A stretch of DNA of 64,000 nt, taken from positions 1 through 64,000 of the forward strand of contig JADCEV010000019.1 of assembly GCA_020249865.1 (NCBI GenBank), written 5' to 3'. Source of the stretch: Roseomonas sp. (GTDB lineage Bacteria; Pseudomonadota; Alphaproteobacteria; Acetobacterales; Acetobacteraceae). A model generated the notes under the pieces. That model worked only from the letters and a program-made list of their open reading frames with translations, was not told where the DNA came from and made no database searches. This document shows, in pieces, positions 54,570 to 61,418 of the stretch; position 1 is the stretch's first letter, and each line of letters begins with the position of its first letter. The position numbers and the translations under genes were made by a program.

Positions 54570-55619
54570 ATGGCTGATACGGGTTCCGCCTTTTCCCTGG
54601 CCATAGATGCCATGGGTGGGGATGCGGCGCCTGAGGTGGTGCTTGATGGCCTGGAATTGGCCGCCGAGCGGCATCCGCAGGCGCGCTTTCTTCTGGTGGG
54701 CGATGAGGCGCGCGTGGGTGGCGCCTTGGCGCGGCGCAAGCGGGCTGCTCGGGCTTGCAGCCTGCGTCATGCGCCTGAGGTCATCTCCGGTGATTTGAAG
54801 CCGACAGCAGCCTTGCGCATGCGCGGGTCTTCCATGCGCATGGCCATTGATGCCGTGGCGGCGGGTGAAGCGGCGGGCGTGGTTTCGGCGGGGAATACCG
54901 GGGCGCTGATGGCGCTTGCCAAGATCGTCATCAAGACCATGCCGGAAATTGATCGGCCGGCGCTGGCCGCGATTGGTCCCTCCGCGCGCGGCGATGTCGT
55001 GCTGCTTGATCTTGGTGCCAATGTGCAATGCGATGCGCGCAACTTGGTAGAATTCGCCATCATGGGTGATGCATTCGCGCGTGTGGCGCTGGGGCTTACC
55101 ACGCCCAGCATCGGCCTTTTGAATGTGGGCAGTGAGGAATTGAAGGGCGATGACCGCGTGCGCGCGGCGGCCGAAATTCTGCGCGATTCGCATGTGGGCG
55201 CTCAGTTCCGCGGCTTCATCGAAGGCCATGATATTACCGCCGGCACCGTGGATGTGGTGGTGACGGATGGCTTTACCGGCAATGTCGCGCTGAAAACCGG
55301 CGAAGGGGCGCTGAAGCTGATGCGCGATTTGCTGCGCCAGGTCTTTACCAGCAGCGTGCCCGCGCGGCTTGGCTATTTGCTGGCGCGGCCCGCCTTGGAT
55401 CGGCTGCGCGAATGGATGGACCCCAGGCGTTACAATGGCGCGATCCTGCTGGGGCTGAATGGCGTGGTGGTGAAATCCCATGGCGGGACAGATGCGCTTG
55501 GCTTCGCCCATGCCGTGGATGTGGCCATGGATATGGTGACCCATGGCTATAATGATCGCATTCGGGACGGATTTGACCGGCTTGCGGGCCGCAACAGGCT
55601 GGCGCCTTCGCCAACTTGA
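54570..55619 (+). CDS. plsX: Phosphate acyltransferase PlsX
   Basis: The 349-residue enzyme makes acyl-phosphate from acyl-ACP for phospholipid synthesis. It opens with SLAIDAMGGDAAPEVVLDGLELAAERHP and has VSAGNTGALMALAKIVIKTMPEIDRPALAAIGPS and DLGANVQCDARNLVEFAIMG, both PlsX hallmarks. The C-terminus holds GAILLGLNGVVVKSHGGTDALGFAHAV. It uses acyl-ACP from acpP. It has a GAGG ribosome-binding site and is 14 bases from fabH. Confidence 0.97.
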   Translation: MADTGSAFSLAIDAMGGDAAPEVVLDGLELAAERHPQARFLLVGDEARVGGALARRKRAARACSLRHAPEVISGDLKPTAALRMRGSSMRMAIDAVAAGEAAGVVSAGNTGALMALAKIVIKTMPEIDRPALAAIGPSARGDVVLLDLGANVQCDARNLVEFAIMGDAFARVALGLTTPSIGLLNVGSEELKGDDRVRAAAEILRDSHVGAQFRGFIEGHDITAGTVDVVVTDGFTGNVALKTGEGALKLMRDLLRQVFTSSVPARLGYLLARPALDRLREWMDPRRYNGAILLGLNGVVVKSHGGTDALGFAHAVDVAMDMVTHGYNDRIRDGFDRLAGRNRLAPSPT

Positions 55620-55633
55620 TGTAGCTTAGCGCC

Positions 55634-56614
55634 ATGGTCATGCGTGCGTTGATCGCCGGCTGCGGCGGCTACCTTCCCCCCTTGCGGCTTTCCAATGATG
55701 AATTGGCGGCGCGGCACGGGCTTGAAACCTCTGATGCCTGGATTCAGGAACGCACGGGGATCAAGTATCGCCATGTCGCCGCACCTGATGAAGCGGCATC
55801 CGATCTGGCCGCGGCGGCTGCGCGCGCTGCGCTTGCGGATGCGGGGGTGGAGGCTTCCAAGGTGGATGGCATTATCGTTGCCACCACCACGCCTGATTCG
55901 GGCTTTCCCGCGACCGCTGCGCGCGTGCAGGCCAAGATCGGCGCCGGGCCGGGTTTTGCCTTTGACATTACGGCGGCCTGCACTGGCTTTATCTATGGGC
56001 TTTCCATCGCTGAGGCGATGATGCGCGCGGGCCATGCCCGCCACGTGCTGGTGATCGGCGCTGAGGTCTATACCCGCATCCTGGATTGGACCGATCGCGG
56101 CACCTGTGTGCTGTTTGGCGATGGCGCCGGCGCGGTGCTGCTGAGTGCCGGTGAGGGTGCGGGCACCAATAAGGATCGCGGCCTGCTTTCAACCCATTTG
56201 CACGCCGATGGCCGGCATGGCGATATTCTGGTGGTCGAAGGCGGTGCCGGTTCCACCGGTGGTACGGGGCTATTGCGCATGGCGGGCAAGGAAGTGTTCC
56301 GCCATGCCGTATCCAAATGGGCCGCTGTGGTAGATGAGGCTTTGGCCGCCAATGGGCTGACCCATGCCGATGTGGATTGGCTGGTGCCGCATCAGGCCAA
56401 TCAGCGCATCATTGAAGCCATGGGCAAGAAGCTGCACCTGCAACCGGGGCGTGTGGTAGTGACGGTGGATCGCCATGCCAATACCTCGGCCGCGTCCATT
56501 CCGCTGGCGCTGGCGGAAGCCCGGGGTGATGGCCGGATCAAGAATGGCGATCTGGTGGTGATGGAAGCCATTGGCGGGGGGCTGACCTGGGGGTCGGCCA
56601 TTGCGCGTTTCTGA
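55634..56614 (+). CDS. fabH: 3-oxoacyl-ACP synthase III (KAS III)
   Basis: The 326-residue enzyme starts fatty-acid synthesis by condensing acetyl-CoA with malonyl-ACP. The triad is C116 in DITAACTGFIYGL, H253 in VPHQANQRIIEAM and N283 in HANTSAASIPLAL. The N-terminus reads MVMRALIAGCGGYLPPLRLSNDELAARHGLETSDAWI. An ATG at 55640 is an alternative start. No strong ribosome-binding site is present, and the gene is probably coupled to plsX. Confidence 0.97.
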   Translation: MVMRALIAGCGGYLPPLRLSNDELAARHGLETSDAWIQERTGIKYRHVAAPDEAASDLAAAAARAALADAGVEASKVDGIIVATTTPDSGFPATAARVQAKIGAGPGFAFDITAACTGFIYGLSIAEAMMRAGHARHVLVIGAEVYTRILDWTDRGTCVLFGDGAGAVLLSAGEGAGTNKDRGLLSTHLHADGRHGDILVVEGGAGSTGGTGLLRMAGKEVFRHAVSKWAAVVDEALAANGLTHADVDWLVPHQANQRIIEAMGKKLHLQPGRVVVTVDRHANTSAASIPLALAEARGDGRIKNGDLVVMEAIGGGLTWGSAIARF

Positions 56615-56694
56615 GATTTCATGAAGCGGGCTGTTGACGGCTGCGCTTGAAGCCGGTTTGCTGTATGTAACAGGGATAAACTGGGGCGGGGTCA

Positions 56695-57000
56695 ATGGAA
56701 ACCATCACGCGGGCCAATCTGGCCGAGGCTATCTATGCGCAGGTTGGTCTTTCGCGCAATGAAAGCGCTGATCTTTTGGAATCGGTGCTGGAACGAATTT
56801 CTGCCGTGCTGGAATCAGGTGAATCGGTGAAGATATCCTCCTTCGGGACCTTCCTGGTGCGCCAGAAGGGACAGCGCATTGGCCGCAACCCAAAGACCGG
56901 AGTTGAAGTGCCGATCCTGCCGCGCAAGGTGCTTTCCTTTCGCCCGTCGCAGGTATTGAAGGCACGGATCAACAATGAAGAAGTGGAAGACGAAGCATGA
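56695..57000 (+). CDS. ihfA: Integration host factor alpha subunit
   Basis: The 101-residue DNA-bending protein reads [87 protein letters not shown]. It belongs to the HU/IHF family. RIGRNPKTG is the minor-groove intercalating arm. It works with IhfB, which is not in this window. It overlaps the merR-type gene by four bases. Confidence 0.96.
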   Translation: METITRANLAEAIYAQVGLSRNESADLLESVLERISAVLESGESVKISSFGTFLVRQKGQRIGRNPKTGVEVPILPRKVLSFRPSQVLKARINNEEVEDEA

Positions 57001-57416
57001 GCGATACTGATGATGCGGATGACAAGGGGCGCCCGCGCAAGGCGCCAACGGCCTTTCGCACCATCAGTGAAGTCGCCGATGATTTGAATATTCCGCAGCA
57101 TGTCTTGCGTTTCTGGGAAAGCAAATTTCCGCAATTGAAGCCGCTGAAGCGCGGCGGTGGGCGGCGCTATTATCGGCCTGAGGATATCGCGCTGCTGAAG
57201 CGCGTGGGCGATCTGCTCTATAATCAGGGCTATACCATCAAGGGTGTGCAGCGGCTGCTGCGCGACGGGACGGATGAAGGCCCAGGCCCGGTGGCGCTGG
57301 AATTGCCCTTGGGTGATCCGCCACCCGCCGCTGAGGCTTCCGAAGGCTTGGCGTTGAAGGCAGCTTTGGCCGAGCTTGAGGATATTGCGCGCGCCTTGCA
57401 TCGGCTGGCGGCTTAG
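56997..57416 (+). CDS. MerR-family transcriptional regulator
   Basis: The 139-residue protein has a MerR winged helix at about 20-90: [74 protein letters not shown] short C-terminal region follows, without metal-binding Cys residues, so the effector is unknown. It is the usual neighbour downstream of ihfA in Alphaproteobacteria. It overlaps ihfA (ATGA), suggesting translational coupling. Confidence 0.94.
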   Translation: MSDTDDADDKGRPRKAPTAFRTISEVADDLNIPQHVLRFWESKFPQLKPLKRGGGRRYYRPEDIALLKRVGDLLYNQGYTIKGVQRLLRDGTDEGPGPVALELPLGDPPPAAEASEGLALKAALAELEDIARALHRLAA

Positions 57417-57485
57417 CCTTTGTTTTCTGGAGCCGTTTCGTAAGGGGTGGCAAGCCAGGATTTTGGGTGCTAAGCAGCGCCAAGT

Positions 57486-57562
57486 CGGAGCGTAGCGCAG
57501 CCTGGTAGCGCATCAGTCTGGGGGACTGGGGGTCGTGGGTTCGAATCCCGCCGCTCCGACCA
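57486..57562 (+). tRNA. tRNA-Pro (anticodon GGG)
   Basis: The 77-nt cloverleaf starts CGGAGCG and ends CGCTCCG-A-CCA, with CCA encoded. D arm GCGC-AGCCTGGTA-GCGC, anticodon stem TCAGT/ACTGG around CTGGGGG with anticodon GGG, and T arm GTGGG-TTCGAAT-CCCGC are all intact. It reads CCC and CCU codons. It lies 69 bases after the merR-type gene. Confidence 0.97.
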
Positions 57563-57598
57563 ATTCCAAAAATTGATGGTGGGAATGGATGCGTGGCT

Positions 57599-58084
57599 TC
57601 AACGCATCGGCCAGAGACGTGACCAAAGCCCCGCCGTGCCCTCACGCAGCCCCGCCCAGCCTTGTTCAATCTGCGCGCTGCCGACCGCCATGATTTCCTG
57701 CGCGGCCTCTGCATGGCGTTGCGTGGCGGCCCAGGCTTCCTGCGCCGCGTTTTCCGCTGCCCCGGCCAGATGCGGCGCCAGTGCCTCACCAAGCGCACAC
57801 GCGGCGCGTTGTTCCGCACTCGGCGGATTGCCCAGAACAGCGTCCGTCAAGGCATCCCATGCGCGGCCAGACCCCAGCAGCAGAGAAATCGCAACACCGC
57901 CCGCCTGACCGATCAGGCAGCCATACCCCATGCGGGCCTCTGGCACGGCGCTTTTAGGCAGTAGTGGCGCGGGGGTGGTTGCCTCAGGCAGTTTCGGATT
58001 GAGCGGCGCAATATCGGAAGCCCACGCTGCCATGGGCGCAACAAGCAAAGCCTGGATTGCAAACGTGACGACAATTTTCCTCAT
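57599..58084 (-). CDS. Small secreted protein of unknown function (161 aa)
   Basis: A 161-residue protein with an N-terminal signal peptide (MRKIVVTFAIQALLVAPMAAWA, cleavage after about residue 22). The mature part is Ala/Glu-rich with one Cys pair, C55 in GYGCLIG and C96 in AACALGEAL. A Gly-rich hydrophobic stretch, IGQAGGVAISLLLGSG, recalls a glycine-zipper. The start overlaps the stop of the solute-binding-protein gene (ATGA at 58081-58084), so they are co-translated. I recognise no family. Confidence 0.68.
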   Translation of the reverse strand: MRKIVVTFAIQALLVAPMAAWASDIAPLNPKLPEATTPAPLLPKSAVPEARMGYGCLIGQAGGVAISLLLGSGRAWDALTDAVLGNPPSAEQRAACALGEALAPHLAGAAENAAQEAWAATQRHAEAAQEIMAVGSAQIEQGWAGLREGTAGLWSRLWPMR

Positions 58085-59664
58085 GCGCGCTTCACCCCCC
58101 AGAACAAGGCCGGACCGCCTTTTACCACATCCTTGATGCTCCGCCGATAGGCTTGTGGCGGCAGCACGAGGCCGAGCGGGATGAAGGGCACTTCCTGCCA
58201 CACCACGCGCTGAATATCCTCCGCAATGCGTTTCTCGGCTGCCAGATCAGGCGCAGCAAACCAGGCATCGCGCAATTCCTCAAGCCTCGGCATGGTGGGC
58301 CAGCCGGACCAGGCATTGGCGCCATTGCCGCGAATGGGCATGTGGCTGCCGGGCACCGAAACATCCAAGCCTTCCCAGGTGGTGCAAAAGGCGCTCCAGC
58401 CGCCTTGATCCACCGGGCCGCGATTGGTGCGGCGCTGGATTTGCGTGCCCCAATCCATCGAAATGAAATCCACATTGAAGCCGATGCGCTTCATGACATC
58501 GCTTGCGACCACAGCAAGGTTCTGCAGTACGGGCAGGTCTGTGGCCGACATCATCACCACGCGTTCATTCCTGTAGCCGGAAGCCGCAAGGGCTGCGCGC
58601 GCCGCATCCAGGCTGCGCGGGCCGGTCAGCACCTCAAGCCCTGCTTCATTGGCGAGCGGCGTGCCCGGCGTGAAAACACCCGCCGGCACATGTGAAAGCG
58701 TTTGATCCGTGCCGATGGACGCATCCATGAAAACGCGCTGATCAATCGCGGGCAGCAGCGCGCGGCGCACCGCGACATTGTCAAAAGGCGGATGAAGGAA
58801 ATTGAAGCGCAGCACACCAAGATTGCCGGCGCTATTGATGCGGTCCACGACGATTTCGCGATGGCGCCGGAGTAGCGGCAGCAAATCCGCATGCGGCTGT
58901 TCCCACCAATCCGCTTCATTGTTTTGCAGCGCGGCCGATGCGGTGGAAGGATCGGGCATGATGCGCCATTCCACGCGATCAAAATGCACGGGCTTGCCGC
59001 CTGCCATGAAGTCCGATGCTTCCTGGCGCGTCTGATACCCGTCGAAACGATCATACACTGCGATGTCCCCGGAGCGGAACAGATCCTGCCGGAAACGGAA
59101 GGGGCCGCTGCCGGTGAAATCGCGGATTTGCTGAAAGGCATCGGTTTCGGCGATGCGTTCGGGCATGATGGCACAAATGCTGGCCGAGGGTTTGCCGAGC
59201 GCCCAAGCCAAGCCCGCCCAAGGCTGCTTCAGGCGAATTTCAAAGCGGTTGTCATCAAGCGCGCGCATTTCATTCAGCAGCACGCCAAGCCTTTGGCCCA
59301 GCACATCGCGCTTGGACCAGCGATTGATGGAAGCGATGCAATCCTTCGCGCGCACTGGTTCATTGTCATGAAAACGCAGGCCGGGGCGAAGCATCATGGT
59401 CCAGGTCAGGCCATCGGCAGAGATTTCATGCCCGGCCAGCATCTGGTGCTTGGGGCGAAAATCCGCGCCCAAACCAAACAGCGTGTCATAGACCATGAGG
59501 CCGTGATTGCGGACAATAACAGCCGTGCTCCAGACCGGGTCCATGCTGGAAAGGTTGCTTTGCGGAATGAAGCGAAGCGTGCGCGCTGCAGTCTGGCCGG
59601 TGGCGAAGCGCGGCGCGGCGAGTGCGGCGCCCGTGGCAGCAAGCAAGGAACGACGATGGAGCAT
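58081..59664 (-). CDS. Family-5 ABC transporter substrate-binding protein
   Basis: The 527-residue periplasmic protein has a Tat-like signal peptide (MLHRRSLLAATGAALAAPRFATG). The SBP_bac_5 fold follows: LRFIPQSNLSSMDPVWSTAVIVRNHGLMVYDTLFG, then WTMMLRPGLRFHDNEPVRAKDCIASINRW, and NFLHPPFDNVAVRRALLPAIDQ. Members bind peptides, nickel complexes or glutathione. No family-5 permeases or ATPases flank it, so the partner transporter lies elsewhere. It stands 78 bases after the oxidoreductase anchor gene on the same strand. Confidence 0.9.
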   Translation of the reverse strand: MLHRRSLLAATGAALAAPRFATGQTAARTLRFIPQSNLSSMDPVWSTAVIVRNHGLMVYDTLFGLGADFRPKHQMLAGHEISADGLTWTMMLRPGLRFHDNEPVRAKDCIASINRWSKRDVLGQRLGVLLNEMRALDDNRFEIRLKQPWAGLAWALGKPSASICAIMPERIAETDAFQQIRDFTGSGPFRFRQDLFRSGDIAVYDRFDGYQTRQEASDFMAGGKPVHFDRVEWRIMPDPSTASAALQNNEADWWEQPHADLLPLLRRHREIVVDRINSAGNLGVLRFNFLHPPFDNVAVRRALLPAIDQRVFMDASIGTDQTLSHVPAGVFTPGTPLANEAGLEVLTGPRSLDAARAALAASGYRNERVVMMSATDLPVLQNLAVVASDVMKRIGFNVDFISMDWGTQIQRRTNRGPVDQGGWSAFCTTWEGLDVSVPGSHMPIRGNGANAWSGWPTMPRLEELRDAWFAAPDLAAEKRIAEDIQRVVWQEVPFIPLGLVLPPQAYRRSIKDVVKGGPALFWGVKRA

Positions 59665-59742
59665 GGCTGAACCCTTTCAAGCAACGGTATCATCAAGCAT
59701 GCCGTTGCCAGGGCTCAGGCGGCAAGCCCGCCGTCGCGATAT

Positions 59743-60678
59743 TTAGCGCTGTGTTGGGTAGTACAATGCCACCGTATGCGTCGCCTCAGCGAAGATCAGC
59801 CAGCGTTCCACCAATAGGCCAGCAAGCGCGCTGGCGGCGGCCAGCAAGCCAAAGGCCATGGCGGCGCCACCGCCGATGATGATGGCAAGACAGAAAAACA
59901 GCGCCGGCAGGGCAAAACCAAGCAGCAGCGCAATGGCACGCAGCCGCGCCGCATGTACGCGGCCGACGCGAAACACCATCTCGCGCAGCAGGTAATTGAC
60001 CTCGGTATGCGGGCTTTCCAGCGGGCGTACCTTGCCGATGAAGCCAAGCCCCGTGGCGCTTTCGCGCGTGCTGCCTGCGGGCGTGGCATCCACACTCGCC
60101 CAATAGGCGCGCTTGAACATCAACGCTGCCAAGCCAAGTGCAGCTGCGACCAGTGCGGGGAAAAAGCCGCCGCCCCAGAAAATGGCGAGCATGGCGAGCA
60201 AGGATGCGCCGGAGAAACTCGCAAACAGCAAGTAGCCCGGCGCCACCATGGGGTGATGCCATTCCTTCACCGGCTTCAGCGACGCATAGATCATGCCCGT
60301 GCAATAGACGGTCACAACAGCGCCCAAGGCTGAAAGCAAGCCCGCAATCAGGATCAGCCGTTTTTCATCATGCGCTAGCGCGATCATGAATACCGTGGCC
60401 GGCAGAAACGTAGTTACCGCCGCGACACCTTCACGCGACAGCCAGGAAGACCGCCATTGGCTGAGCGCGCGCCAGGCGCGTTCCGGCCTTCCGAGATGCA
60501 GCAGCGATGAACATAGCCCCGCCGTGATCAGCGCAAGCGCAATGATGGCGGCGGTCGCGCCAAACAAGGTGCTTGCTGGCAAAAGGCCGAGCGGTTTCAA
60601 CACACCGAGCCAGAACAACAGCCCATAGCCCGCGCCGGAAGCGACCGTGAAGAAAATGATGGAAGGCGCGGGTTTCAT
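59743..60678 (-). CDS. DmsC/SoeC-type membrane anchor subunit
   Basis: The 311-residue membrane protein has about eight spans. It has the DmsC pattern of quinone-linked anchors: FFTVASGAGYGLLFWLGVLKPLGL, then LITAGLCSSLLHLGRPERAWRALSQWRSSWLSREGVAAVTTFLPATVFMI. It would exchange electrons between the iron-sulfur subunit and the quinone pool. It overlaps the ferredoxin gene by four bases. No haem-binding His pattern is obvious. Confidence 0.88.
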   Translation of the reverse strand: MKPAPSIIFFTVASGAGYGLLFWLGVLKPLGLLPASTLFGATAAIIALALITAGLCSSLLHLGRPERAWRALSQWRSSWLSREGVAAVTTFLPATVFMIALAHDEKRLILIAGLLSALGAVVTVYCTGMIYASLKPVKEWHHPMVAPGYLLFASFSGASLLAMLAIFWGGGFFPALVAAALGLAALMFKRAYWASVDATPAGSTRESATGLGFIGKVRPLESPHTEVNYLLREMVFRVGRVHAARLRAIALLLGFALPALFFCLAIIIGGGAAMAFGLLAAASALAGLLVERWLIFAEATHTVALYYPTQR

Positions 60679-61418
60679 CGGGACAGCACCTTATCCATCC
60701 AGCGCAGCAGCGGGTTGGTGATTTGGCTCGGCAAGGGGCCGGCTTCCTTCGGCGCGGTCTTCACCTGGCTTGAAGCGTTGCGGGGCGGCAGATAGCGATT
60801 GACGGGCTGATAGCCCATCTCGGGCATCAGCTCATACCCGCCACGTTCGGCGACAAGTTTTGAGACATCGCTGTTCGGATCACCAAGATCACCAAAATGC
60901 CGCGCATTGGCGGGGCAGGTGGAAACACAGGCCGGCACGCGGCGGTCTTCCGGAATGGTTTCGTTATAGATGCGGTCAACGCAGAGCGTGCATTTTTTCA
61001 TGACACCCTGGTCTTCATCCAATTCGCGCGCACCATAAGGGCAGGCCCAGGCGCAAAGCTGGCAGCCGATGCACATATCCGTATTGACCAGCACAATGCC
61101 ATCTTCCGCGCGCTTATAGGATGCGCCGGTGGGGCAGACGGTCACGCAGGCCGGCGTTTCGCAATGGAGACACGACCGCGGGAAATGCACCGTGCGGCCT
61201 TCATCGCCATCACCGGCTTCATAGGCATGCACGCGGTTGAACCACACGCCTTCCTGCGCGGCAGAGTAAGGATGCTGATCGGGCAAGGGCGCCATATGGC
61301 CGCTGGTGTTCCATTCCTTGCAATTCGTCGCACAGGCATGGCAGCCGACACAGGTATCAAGATCAATGACAAGGCCAAGCTTTTTGGCGCTCGGCGCGGG
61401 TGAGGGCAGGGATGTCAT
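60675..61418 (-). CDS. Four-cluster ferredoxin subunit of a DMSO-reductase-type complex
   Basis: The 247-residue protein has four cysteine groups: CVGCHACATNCKEWN, CLHCETPACVTVCP, CIGCQLCAWACP and CTLCVDRI with later CVSTCP. They bind four [4Fe-4S] clusters as in DmsB, PhsB and SoeB. It carries electrons between the molybdoprotein and the membrane anchor. It overlaps both neighbours by four bases (ATGA), which fits a stoichiometric three-subunit complex. Confidence 0.93.
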   Translation of the reverse strand: MTSLPSPAPSAKKLGLVIDLDTCVGCHACATNCKEWNTSGHMAPLPDQHPYSAAQEGVWFNRVHAYEAGDGDEGRTVHFPRSCLHCETPACVTVCPTGASYKRAEDGIVLVNTDMCIGCQLCAWACPYGARELDEDQGVMKKCTLCVDRIYNETIPEDRRVPACVSTCPANARHFGDLGDPNSDVSKLVAERGGYELMPEMGYQPVNRYLPPRNASSQVKTAPKEAGPLPSQITNPLLRWMDKVLSR